Source: Lunularia cruciata
Taxonomy: Eukaryota > Streptophyta > Marchantiopsida > Lunulariales > Lunulariaceae
DNA length: 64,000 nucleotides
Direction of reading: 5' to 3'
Assembly (NCBI GenBank): GCA_948567375.1
Contig: OX419755.1
Span: 76,034,931 to 76,098,930, forward strand
The notes below the pieces were generated by a model. That model was not told where the DNA came from, did no database searches, and saw only the letters and a list, made by a program, of their open reading frames with translations. Made by a program: the position numbers and the translations under genes. Each line of letters starts with the position of its first letter. Within the stretch, counting starts at the first letter, position 1. This document shows positions 45,109-55,201 of the stretch, in pieces.

Positions 45109-45450
45109 TTGATGTTACTACAAGCCACACTATCTTCAGAGTGCATGAGATTTTTCGTTTGGAGTACTTGTTTGGAAGGATGTGATGGTGTTGTTTGGAA
45201 GGATGTGATGGTGTTGTTTGGAAGGATCATGTGCACAATTGTGCACCATGCCACCTCTCAAACATTGATGGCACTATGGACCCAAGCTCGGCAATTGTAC
45301 GTGTAGGCTTGTGGTGTATGTTATGCGGTTCTTCTAGTGGAGCTACTACTATGTTAGTGTATGATAGTTGTTTGAAATGATAGCATATGACATGTTTGAC
45401 TCCTTCCCTCACAATGGCTCCTCAAGGATAGTGGTTTATGTCCTAGATGT
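45109..45450 (+). pseudogene. PHD-finger domain after integrase, tandem unit
   Basis: 'VWKDHVHNCAPCHLSNIDGT' then the finger: CMLC (45315-45326), 'MLVYDSC' (first Cys of the second pair now Tyr; 45351-45371), stops at 45378 and 45381 where the other copies show Gly-Trp, 'HMTC' (45384-45395), 'LTPSLTMAPQG', and CPRC (45439-45450) after one base shift, with Trp two residues before it. The upstream Cys-rich 'NCAPC' is also shared by the three copies. Confidence 0.75.
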
Positions 45451-45631
45451 ACTTGACCTATAGCTAGTTCACCCTTTATATAGTGTATATTGTAGATATG
45501 TGCCTAATGATGGGGCTTGATAGCACTCGGCCTCTTAATTTTTGCCCACCATAAGGTATACCATATTCTTGGAGTAGATGGCTATCTAGAGTTAGAGAGA
45601 TCTAACTGCTAGCTAGGGAGGCAATTGTCTC

Positions 45632-46296
45632 ACTTTAGAGTTCATGTATGACTTATGTGTGAGTTGTGCTTCTATAATGTATAATGTTGACAGTGATGTA
45701 TGTTGTGTAGCAATGTATATACGCATGATAACTATCATGACATTTGTAGCATCAAGGCTAGTTTGCTTGGACATTGGAATGGTAGTGTTGGTAATCATAG
45801 GTATTTTGGTAGTTACTCATGGACTACTTGTTAGTGGTCCAACTTCATGTTAGGGCTACTCATCACGTGGTAGGACCCAATATCAATTGCACTGTTCACA
45901 TTGTTGAATGTGCCATTAGTAATGCTATTAGAGCTAGAGACCTAGGTTGAGTATAGAGGTATACCTTCAAAGTGCAGCTCTAGAGAGCTCACTTCTTTGA
46001 TGTTGAGCCTTCAAGTTCCTGATTATGGTAGATAGAGGTTGGCAAGCATCGCTTAGAAGCTCTTAGCTCAAGTGAGTGTGGCTTGATTGTAATCAATGCC
46101 CAATTGTTGGCAGATTGTTGAGTGAAGGATTGAGTACTTATCTGATTTGAATGTGATTTGAGTTGAAGAAGAAATGATTTATTATGGCACTTTAGAGTTC
46201 ATTTATGACTTATATGTGATTTGTGCTTTTGTAGTGTATGATATTGACAATGATATATGTTGTATAGTGATATATATATGCATGAAAACTTGGTGT
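45632..46296 (+). repeat. W LTR, end of tandem unit
   Basis: Same S-body-S structure as 41873-42575: S at 45635-45730, body from 45735, second S at 46186-46290, followed by AACTTGG, where the interrupted outer RT resumes. It closes the tandem insertion. Confidence 0.6.
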
Positions 46297-46935
46297 TCAA
46301 CAAACCAAGGTGGAGGCTATTGCATGTATTCCTCAACCTATGGATGTGAGCATAGTGCAAGCATTCTTTGGGATGACAAAATTCTATTGTTGTATATTAG
46401 AGGATCTAGTGCCATTGCCAAGGCCTTGACAAAGCTGACCAATGTTACACAAGAGTGGTGTTGGGAAGATGAACATGAGAGAGTTTTCATAGAGCCCAAG
46501 GAGAGGTTGACATGTAACCTTATTCTTAAGAGACCGATCAAAGGATGACCATTCCAAATTCATACTGATTGGAGTATGTTGGAGCTTGGAGCAATGCTCA
46601 CCTAACATGATGATGAGGGGAAGGAGTTTGTGGTGGCCTATGCTAGTTGCTCCAACAATTCAGCAAAGGTGAAGTATAGTTCATATGAGGGAGAGTGCTT
46701 GATAGTAATCTGGGCAATAACACATTTCTAATGTTACTTATTTGGTTACCACCTTCACTCTCATCATTGATCAACAACCTTTGAAGTGGTTGATGGAGTC
46801 CAACAAGCTTTCAAGGAAGCTTGCATGATGGGCTCTAATTTTACAAGAGTATTATTTCATGATTATTCATAGACCTAGAGTGGTGAACATTGATGTAGAT
46901 GGGTTGAGTAGAAACTCATATCTCAACCAATAGGA
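46297..46935 (+). pseudogene. W RT thumb and RNase H, outer element
   Basis: 'GVQQTKVEAIACIPQPMDV'-like thumb from about 46297, directly continuing the RT cut at 17950. 'LTNVTQEWCWEDEHERVFIE' (46437-46496), 'WMEL'-type RNase H start, 'YSSYEGECLIVIWAI' and 'IDQQPLKWLMESNKLSRKLA' (about 46770-46829) with the catalytic Asp changed. Several stops. Confidence 0.78.
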
Positions 46936-48120
46936 TCAAACCATAGCATGCTAGCATGGTGAGATAGATGAGGAGATGGCATTAGGTTGGCATACATCTA
47001 TCTTTCTATGTATTTTCTAAGGTTTTGGTAGTATCTCTCTCAATGCATACAAGAGGAGTTAATGAGGTCACAGATGTAGAGGGTAGAGATATTGGTCCAA
47101 TTCAATGTGACATTAATGATAATGTCTTAGTGATGGATTATCTTCACATTTATGTTGTGGATGGCACAACTGGTGCTAAGAAAAAAGATCTTGTTCTTCA
47201 ACAAGCAAGGCAGTTTAGATTAGGAAGGCAGACATCTTCTTCTTTGGGAGGATGGTAGAGTGTGAGTAATACCACTTCTTCTCAAAGACCACAATTGGTT
47301 TGTCATGCTCATAAGGAGCTAGGACATTTTGGAGTAAAGCATACATATATCTTACTCCAAAGTCATTATTGGTGGTACAATATGCAAATTGATGTACAAT
47401 AGTTTGTTGCTAGATGTGTGGTTTGTGACCAAGTTAGAGCATCATTTAATGCTCCTATGCCACAATTACACCTGTTACCTATCATAGGATTGTGTTATTG
47501 CTAGATTTTAGACTTTGCTAGACCTTTACCATTGATTGTGAGATATCATTGATATTTTTTGGTTATGGTGGGGCACTTCTCTAAGTGGATTGAGTTGGTG
47601 GCACTTCTTGATAAGTCTAGTGAAGGAATGGCTCACTTGTTCTTGGATAGGGTTCTTAGTCATTTGGATGCACCAGTTGAGGTTTTGACTGATCAAGGTA
47701 CATAGTTGTTGGAAGAGTTTCAAGTCTTCTGTGACAAGGCCTTGATTGATCATCATACTATCTCCCAAGATCACCCTAAGGCAGATGGCTTAGTAGAGAG
47801 AGTGGTTCAAACAGTAAAGAGAGGATTGCATAAGTATAGTTTGCAAAAGGTCCACCTAGGAGATTGGGATCTCTAATTACCTTGGTTGGATATGGGCTAT
47901 TGGTTTAGCAAACAAGCCTCCTTAGCATACTTCTCTCCCTTCTTTCTACTCTATAGACAAGATCCAGATTTACCTAAATACATTTGTCAAGATGCTATTG
48001 TAGTTTTGGACTTAGATGATTCAGACATATGGGTGAGCACATGTTCTCAATGGGCAAAGGTCTTTTGGAGAGTGATGCTAATGGCCTTTGAGAACTTGGC
48101 AATTTCTTAGCATGGGGATA
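46936..48120 (+). pseudogene. W integrase, outer element
   Basis: Open piece 47025-47258 ('RGVNEVTDVEGRDIGPIQCD'). H2C2 zinc region 47315-47440 ('LGHFGVKHTYI', 'CVVCDQVRASFNAPM'). Core: 'LDFARPL'-like damaged first motif, 'FSKWIELVALLDKSSE', 'VLTDQGT' (second Asp, about 47682-47702) and 'KADGLVERVVQTVKRGLHKY' (about 47777-47836, Glu position present). C-terminal 'FSKQASLAYFSPFFLLYRQD' (47904-47963). Confidence 0.84.
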
Positions 48121-48258
48121 CCTTACATTATGTTATCATTTGAAGAGGAGTTTATAAACCTTTGATCCATTGATTTCATCCAAGTGACTATGTATATCTA
48201 TCTATAACAGACAACACCTACAACAATTGATGTTACTATAAGCCATACTATCTTAAGA

Positions 48259-48546
48259 GTGTGTGAGGTCTTGCTTTTTGGAGTTATCATGTTAGAAGGA
48301 CGTGATGGTGTTGTTTGGAAGGATCATGTACAAAATTGTGCACCATGCTACCTCCCAAACATTGATGGCACAATGGATCCAAGCTTGGCACTTGTATGTG
48401 CAAGCTTGCAATGTATGTTATGCGGCTCTTCTAGTGAAGCTGCTACTATGTTGGTGTTTGATAATTGTTAAAGAGGATGGCATATGGCATGTTTGACTCC
48501 TCTTTTCACAATGGCTCCTCAAGGATAGTAGTTATATCCTAGATTT
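48259..48546 (+). pseudogene. PHD-finger domain after integrase, outer element
   Basis: The clearest copy, because the whole finger is in one frame (48412-48546). CMLC, 11 residues, FDNC (first Cys now Phe), four residues including Gly-Trp, HMAC, 14 residues containing 'LTPLFTMAPQG', then YPRF in place of the final CPRC. Spacing C-x2-C-x11-C-x2-C-x4-H-x2-C-x14-C-x2-C lies within PHD limits. The other two copies retain the Cys residues mutated here, so the ancestral set is complete across copies. Confidence 0.78.
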
Positions 48547-48717
48547 ATAGCTAGTTCAACCTTTATAGTGGTATAGAGTGCAAACATGCAACTAACAATA
48601 AGGCTCAATAGCACCCAGCCTCTTGATCTTTGCCCACCATAAGGTATACCACATACTTGGAGTAGATGGCTATCTAGAGTTAGAGGGACCTAACCGCCAA
48701 CTAGGAGGGCAATTATG

Positions 48718-49375
48718 GCAATTTAGAGTTCATGTATCACTTATGTGTGAGTTGTGCTTCTTTGTATGTTGTGTAGTGATATATGTTGTGTAACGATGTG
48801 TTGTGTAGCAATGTATATATGCACAACAACTATCACAAAATTTGTAATGCCAAAGCTAGGTTGCTTGGATGCTAGAGTGGTAGTGTTGATAGTCATAGGT
48901 ATTTTAGTAGTTACTAATGGACTACTTGTTGGCGGTCTGATTTCATGTTAGGATGACTGATCACATGGTGGGATCCACAATCACTTGCACCATTCATATT
49001 GTTGGATGTACCGTCAATAGTGCCATTAGAGCTTGAGACCTAGGTCAAGCATACGGAGGTATACCTTCAAAGTGCAGCTCTAGAGAGCTCACTTCTTTGA
49101 TGTTGAGTCTTTGAGTTCCTGCCTATGATGGACAAAGGCCGGCAAGCATCACCTAGAGTCTCTTAGCTAGAGTGGGTGTGGCTTGACTGTAATTAGTGCT
49201 TGATTGCTGGCAAAGTGTTGAGTGAAGGATAGAGTACTAATCTGATTTGAGTGTGATTTGAGTGGAAGAAAAAACTAATTAATTGTGGCACTTTAGATTT
49301 CATGTATGACTTATATATGTGTTGTGCTTCTATAGTGTATAATGTTGACAATGATGTATATATGCAAAAAAAAAC
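48718..49375 (+). repeat. W 3' LTR, outer element end
   Basis: S at about 48718-48830 (with a small internal expansion), LTR body 48835-49285, second S 49286-49367, then nine A residues (49367-49375) and unrelated sequence. This is the right end of the outermost W element. Confidence 0.6.
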
Positions 49376-49562
49376 ACTTGTCTTGACCTTGGACAATTTA
49401 GCCCATGGATGATTTATGCCACAGATCTAAGCATCACACATGAGACAAATTGGACAGATCAGGCTCCTACATCCTAACACTTAGCACCAAGCAAGCGCCA
49501 TCAGTAAGGGTTAGAGCATTTAGGTCTTATTTCCAAGAAAGTAGATCATTCATTTATTTAGA
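49376..49562. other. Spacer between W and copia element
   Basis: 187 bp without a repeat partner or coding region in the window; probably old flanking DNA. Confidence 0.4.
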
Positions 49563-49815
49563 TGTTGACAGCCTAGTCAAGAAGCTTGAGAAGTATTCCA
49601 TGTGAGCAGAAATTTGGAGAAGCAATGCAAGACAACAAGACCAAATTCTTCATTAGCTTAGACCCACATACTAGCTTGCATGTATTCCATTCCTCATTTC
49701 ATAAGACTAGGTTTGCAATAAAAGGAAATTGAATGAAGTGCTTTATAATCTTTTTGTGTTCTTTGTATATTGTAAATGCCATGTAGATTTGCATCACTAT
49801 TTATGATGGTTTTCA
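49563..49815 (+). repeat. Copia 5' LTR
   Basis: TGTTGACAGCC...GGTTTTCA, 253 bp. Matches 53865-54117 over its full length with substitutions. Confidence 0.9.
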
Positions 49816-49930
49816 ATAGGTTATGGGCAGACATTTCCCATCACGTCAAAATTGATAGACGATTATTCTTGGTGTAGAATTTCAAAGAGCTAGAAGAGAT
49901 CTTTCATATCTAAGAGTAGATTAGGATGCA

Positions 49931-50850
49931 ATGGAAATAAGGAGCTATGCAAGTAATATAGCATGCATTAGTAGATTTAATGGGGAGAATTTCTTGATTT
50001 GGAAATTTCAAATAATGATTGTCTTCAAGTCAAAGAGACTTATAAGGATCATTAATGGCAAAGAGACCATAAAAAAATCCATAAAACAAGCCATAATAGA
50101 TAGAGGAGAGATCCAATGGTAGAGCAAGAATGATGTTGCAGAAATGTACATATGTGTAGCCATAGAAGAGAAGTATTTACATAGACTGACCAATTGTAGA
50201 ATCTCAAACCAGATGTGGTGTAGATTGATTGAGTTACATGAGCAATGTGCTTTAGGGAACAAGCATGTTCTCTAGTAGAGATTCTTTAATTTACACACAA
50301 AACCATGAGAAGAGATAGGAGATTTTATTAGTCAAGTAGAAACTCTTGCTAGTCAGTTGAGTAACATGGTGTTAGAATTGAAAATTCCTCAATCATCACC
50401 AAGATTATTTGTAGTTTGCAACAAGTTTATTGCCATATAATTATTGCATGGGATAATGATCATGAGGAGTACCAAACCATGAAGACACTCATTTCAACAC
50501 TACTCAAGGAAGAAACCTTGAACAAATGTGGAGAGGAGAAAGAAGACAGTTCAAGGGAGAAAGCCTTTCTTGTTGCCGATAAAAGAAGCATTAGAGGTAG
50601 CAATTATGGCAGGATTTTAAAGAAGATCGACATCTTTAAACTAAAGAAGAGAACAAGTTGCAACAAATGTGAATAGAAGGAGCATTGGGCAAGAGAATGC
50701 AGAGGTGAGCAGAATGTTCCAAGAAGAAAGCCATGCATTGTAGCTAATCCTAAAAGTCAAGCCAATGCTCTAACAACACACAATATTGTATTTGTTGCTA
50801 GTTCTAGCATGGCTACAAGTATTGATCATCTAGACAATGATGTTTGACAC
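49931..50850 (+). pseudogene. Copia gag
   Basis: ATG at 49931; 'ISRFNGENFLIWKFQIMIVF' (49970-50029) is the N-terminal copia gag signature (F-G-NY--W). A stop at 50121, then the UBN2-like middle part ('MWCRLIELHEQCA'). The knuckle 'CNKCE-KEHWAREC' at about 50659-50700 has a stop in place of one residue. Gag builds the particle. Confidence 0.82.
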
Positions 50851-52200
50851 GTTGATGGAGGAGCTTTAGAGAAGATGACCAATAGACAAGAGTGGTTCCA
50901 AGATTTCAAGAAGACTGAAGAAGGAACCCGGCCCATGTATGTTTGCTGACAATCAAAAAGTTTTGGTTACTTGAGTGAGAGACATCTCAATTTCTTGTAA
51001 ACTTGGTGCAAGAAGACAAGGAGTCCTTAGATGAGTTCTCTATGTTTTGGAGTTGAAGTGCATTATGTTTAATATAAATCAATCAATGGACAAAGGCCCT
51101 CAAACCACCTACATCAAAGAGTGTTGCTTTATGGAGAAAGATGGAGCAATGGTGATGAAATGTATCCACTACTCATAGCTCTATAAACTTTAGATCAGAG
51201 TTACCACTATTGGTAACATTTCCCAAGCAAACTCTTTTGTTGCAAGTCTTAGGGAGAGTGAGAAGCTAGAAAAGCAACAATAGTATCATAAGTTAGATGT
51301 TGCATTTTGGTACCATAGACTTTGCCATCTCAATCTTGCCTACTTTAGGAAGATGGAACAAGAGAAGGACTATGTTTGAAACCAGAAGAGCTTGGTTGTC
51401 AAAAGTCTTTCTATTGTGATGGATTTGTTTTAGGAAAGCAGCATAGATTACCTTTTGCAAAATCCAACAATAATAGATGAAAGAAAAAGGTTGGAGAGTT
51501 CTTTCACAATGACATTTTGTAATTATGAGCAGACATTCAATAGGAGGATCAAGATATTATCTCCTTTTTTTAAGGATGATACTACTGGGTTCAGATTTAT
51601 ATTTTTCTTGAAGGAGAAGTTATAAACTCTTGCTTGCTTCAAACAACTAGACACATATGTAGAAAATCCATGTGGAGTGAAGATAAAGAAACTACAATCT
51701 GATAGAGGAGATGAATACACTAGAACAGAATTTGTGGTTTTTGAACAAAGAGTTGGATTAGTCCATGAACTTGTAGCACCTTACACTCTTCAGCAAAATG
51801 GTATCTCAAAGAGAGCATATAACAATTTTTAAAGCAACAAGAAGCATGTTTCTTACTAGCAAGTTTCCCAAAGGGTTGTGGTCAGAAGCAATACAAGCTA
51901 CTACACATGTTTTGAATAGAGTTTTCAAATGAGTTTAAGAGAAAACTCTTTATGAGCTCTGCCATGGAACAAAACTAACAATTGCAAATTTGAGGACTTT
52001 TGGTTGCTTAGACTTTGTGCACACACCAAAGAGTTTTCCCACAAAGAAAGAATTTTTATCCATAGGAATAAGAGATGTCTTTTTTTGGATATAGTTCAGA
52101 ATCCAAAGCCTTCAGATTGTGGGATCAGAAGAAGAACAAGATACGTGAAAGAAGGGACATTTTGTTCAAAGAGGAACTTGATCATTGATGGTTACAAATG
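50851..52200 (+). pseudogene. Copia protease and integrase
   Basis: 'HVDGGALEKMTNRQEWF' (about 50849-50899) aligns with the usual W--DSGAS-HMT protease site, with DGGA instead of DSGA. Integrase: 'HLNLAYFRKM' preceded by 'LDVAFWYHRLCHLN' (zinc region, about 51295-51345), 'LQSDRGDEYTRTEFVVF' (about 51695-51742, second catalytic Asp), and 'LVAPYTLQQNGISKRAYN' (about 51768-51822, the PYTPQQNG-E box with Glu replaced). Confidence 0.82.
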
Positions 52201-53300
52201 CTGAACTTATCTTCAAGAGAGATGATGCAAGACCTATTATCTTCAAGAGAGCTAGAGAACAAGCAAATGCTAGAATGAGCATTGATGAGATAGAAGTTGA
52301 TGGAGAGTTTTCACAAGCTTCTAAGGAGTCTACAGAGCAAGCTACAAAAGAATCAGCAAGTGAGACTAGTATCTATCCACTTCAAGAAGAAAGTGAGTGC
52401 ATTCATGAACCTGATTTTCAAATGAGCTCAACTTCAACCACTCAAGATGGAGAAAATCATAAAAGTGGTAGAATGAAAAGATCACCACAAAGACATGGTG
52501 AGTGAGATTACGGTAAGACATTGAGAAGCTATAGATTCAGATCCTGTTTGTTTCCAAGATAAAGTGTAATTGCCTGAGTGGATGAAGGCCATGGATGAGG
52601 AATTCAAGTCATTGAAGCATAACAAGACTTGGAAGCTAATATCATTGCCTGAAAGGAGAAAAGCAATCAAATGCAAGTGGGTTTATAGAACCAAGCTTGA
52701 CGTTAAGGACAACATCTCAAGGCACAAGGCTAGACTTATAGCCAAGAGATATTCACCTCTTGTTGGAATTGACTATGAGGAGACATTTGCTCCAATAGTT
52801 GAGTTTGACTCTACCATATCTGTTCTTTCACTAGTGGCAATGGAAGACATGGAGATAATACAATTTGACATCAAGACAACTTTCTTTATGGAGATTTGCA
52901 TGAGCAAATTTACATGGAGCAACTACAAGGATACATAAAAGTTGGAAAGGAGAAGAGGGTTTGCAGATTGTTGAAGAGTCTTTATGGCTTAAAGGAAGTC
53001 TTAAGGAATCGGAACTGAAAGTTTGATGACTTCCTAGTGAGGTATGTGTTGCAAGAGTTAGTTTTTGATGCTTGTATGTATAATAGATCTCAGGTAATCC
53101 TCACTATCTTTGTAGATGATGGACTCATTTGTGTGAGAAATAAATCCCATAGTCTACCATATTAGATCACCTTGGTAGAGAGTTTGAAGTTACACATGGA
53201 GAAATAGAATTCTATATAGGGCTTTAGGCTTTTGTGATAAAGAAAAACTTAAAATCAGATTGACTCAAGAAAGATATGTAGGGTCAATCATAAATAGGTT
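52201..53300 (+). pseudogene. Copia reverse transcriptase
   Basis: 'EWMKAMDEEFKSLKHNKTWK' (52576-52635) and 'KCKWVYRTKLDVKDNISRHK' (52672-52731) are diagnostic for copia RT. 'IDYEETFAPIVEF' follows, then 'QFDIKTTFF', a frame break, 'CRLLKSLYGLKE' and the catalytic 'TIFVDDGLI' (about 53103-53129; FVDD). Confidence 0.87.
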
Positions 53301-53389
53301 CAATCTTTGAGATGCATATCTAGTTGCTATTTTTATAGATCCAAATGCTAGATTAGAAGTGGAAGAAAGTGAATTGATTAGAGCACCCT

Positions 53390-53878
53390 ACCATGAAGCA
53401 GTAGGATGTTTAATGCATGCTATGATAGATACAAGACCAGACATAGCTTATGTTGTTAGCATAGTAGAAAGTTCAATTCTAATTCTTCATCTCAACATTT
53501 TGAAGTAGTGAGGAGAATTTTTAAGTACACCAAAGGTACTTTGGATTATGTATTAAAATTTAGTGGAGGTTCAGATGCTTCTAATACACTAGTTGAATAG
53601 TTGATTCTTATTTTGTGGGTGACTTAGATAATAGAGAGTGACAAAGTGGTTTAATATCCATGATAAATGATGGACCATTAGCTTGGAGCAGCCAGCGACA
53701 GCAATGTGATGTCACTTCTACCATAGAGGCAGAGTACATAGGAGCATGTTCAGCTGCCAAAGAAGTAGTATGGCTCCGCAGGTCACTCAAGGAACTACAA
53801 TTTGGACAAGATGGTCCAACTCAGATATACAGAGACATAGAGCAGGTAGTTCATTCCATCAAGATGTTGGCGGCGTAG
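53390..53878 (+). pseudogene. Copia RNase H
   Basis: 'AVGCLMHAMI'-type connection at about 53400 and 'DYVLKFSGG' precede the open segment 53660-53878. That segment has 'PLAWSSQRQQCDVTSTIEAE' and 'YIGACSAAKEVVWLRRSLKE', the copia RNase H C-terminal box with catalytic Glu. It ends 13 bases into the 3' LTR. Confidence 0.86.
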
Positions 53879-54117
53879 TCAAGAAGCTTGAGCAACTGGA
53901 AGTGTGAGTAGCAATTTGGGTAAACAAGGCCAGACAACAACAGCCAAGTTTTTCATTAGCTTAAACCCGCATACTAGCCTGCAAGTATTCCATTCCTCAC
54001 TTCATGAGATTAGGCTTGCAATAAGAGGAAATAGGCAGAAGTGCTTTGTATACCTTTTTGAGTTCCTTCAGTTGTAAATGCTGTACAGATTTGCACATGT
54101 ATTTTCGACAGTTTTCA
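53865..54117 (+). repeat. Copia 3' LTR
   Basis: TGTTGGCGGCG...CAGTTTTCA, 253 bp, the same length as the 5' LTR. After it the base composition changes to that of the host region. Confidence 0.9.
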
Positions 54118-55201
54118 ACGAGAACAAAGAACAAACCATTAAGTAAAATATCAAGGGGTACATGCAGTTCGTAATTTGATACCTTTTCAGAGGGCACCTT
54201 GAAAGAAGTCCTATAACGTTACACTTTCTAGTAAAGTTTCTTTTCTAACATGATCATTTCATCTAATTCCGCTCTTAAATTAGGAGTATCTTTGCATTGA
54301 AAGTAGCTATCTTCGTCTTGTTCATTTTCTTCTCGCTCCTTCCCAACGTCAGTCACTACTCGACGTTCTTCTTGTCCATGTATTTCCAATTCTACCCAAG
54401 AATAAGTCACTATCAGATATCCGCGATGATCGATGCTTCGATACTGAACTCTACTGTGCAATTCAAAGGGTGTGCAAGAAGGTTCAAGAAGGTTCAAGAT
54501 CCAGCAGAATGCAGGAAGTGATTCCTGCATACCAATATCTTTAATGATGACCGGTACGTGTTTATTACGGACCAGTTTTTACTTGCGTGGCGTTTTCGCC
54601 ACGTTGTTGAGTTGAATGAATCATCCTTGGTAAAAGAAAGCTCTTGTTCAATTAAAGTATAAACGCTTAAGCTCTTGATTAAGCGCTCATGATTCCATGC
54701 GCATGATATCTAATGAGGTGAATGAATGCATTGCGATGCGAAAGAGAAAGAGAGTTTTATTACACGCTGCCGAGGCCTCGTGTTCACCTAACCTCCTCTT
54801 TAGAGGTGAACTGAAAGTATGCTAACAACCCCATGAATAAGCAATTTAGGCGAGTTCGGCATAGAGGTTATCGCCTTGTACGTGATGTGCTCTGACTTCA
54901 AGGATGAACTCAGTCACGGGTCACAAAAGATGGATCTTATGTTTACCTCAGGTAAAATCACCGATGAAATATATTGGTTAGTACATGTCTGATTGATTGC
55001 ACATCACAACCATGTCGGATAGCAGCGATCAGGTTGTTTTCCCACGGTCACCTCGAGAATGAGAAGATTGCTATGTCCTGGCGGTAAGAGAATGCAGAAA
55101 AGCTTTGGAGCATCTCTACTGTACATGATTTGCGAGGTTTCCTATGGATACAATGCACTGACAAGGTTGTTGAAGTGGGTGGTTTCTTGTGTCTGATATC
55201 T
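54118..55201. other. Host spacer downstream of the IQCG-like gene
   Basis: Non-repetitive DNA between the copia element and the 3' end of the flagellar gene (minus strand). It should include that gene's 3' untranslated region. A minus-strand open frame at 54228-54530 (100 codons, Glu/Asp-rich C-terminus 'LRAELDEMIMLEKKLY') could be an exon, but no splice partner or family was recognised. The overlapping plus-strand frame (54297-54521) begins with a hydrophobic run and is equally unproven. Confidence 0.4.

Larger units (their letters stand above)
17951..46298 (+). mobile_element. Tandem W-family insertion in W reverse transcriptase
   Basis: Starts TGTCATGAC (LTR start) after GACTT and ends in LTR sequence before AACTT; the unbroken target is seen at about 43172 in another copy. 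Content: LTR, gag, protease, methyltransferase-like, (V insertion), RNase H, (X2 insertion), integrase, PHD, LTR, then a second unit starting inside RT (42577) with RNase H, integrase, PHD and LTR. The second unit lacks LTR-to-methyltransferase sequence, so this is an LTR-sharing tandem with a deletion, or an unequal-recombination product. Confidence 0.55.
5958..49375 (+). mobile_element. W-family Ty3/gypsy element (outermost), nested
   Basis: Pieces at 5958-6261, 13800-17950 and about 46297-49375 join end to end when two insertions are removed: Z1 at 6262-13799 and the tandem W insertion at 17951 to about 46298. Domain order is gag, protease remnant, cytosine methyltransferase-like domain, reverse transcriptase (broken at the insertion), RNase H, integrase, PHD finger, 3' LTR. 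The gag joint is confirmed by the uninterrupted copy at 21115-21135. The RT joint is confirmed by 43160-43190. The 5' LTR is not present and X1 abuts the truncated left end. All coding parts are pseudogenes. Confidence 0.7.
49563..54117 (+). mobile_element. Ty1/copia retrotransposon, defective
   Basis: 4.55 kb with two 253-bp LTRs (49563-49815, 53865-54117), a degenerate initiator-Met primer-binding site ('TAGGTTATGGGCAG', 49817-49830), and gag, protease, integrase, RT, RNase H in copia order (integrase before RT). Many stops and frameshifts. The 5-bp flanks (TTAGA, ACGAG) do not match, so the target duplication has decayed or the ends were exchanged. Confidence 0.92.
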
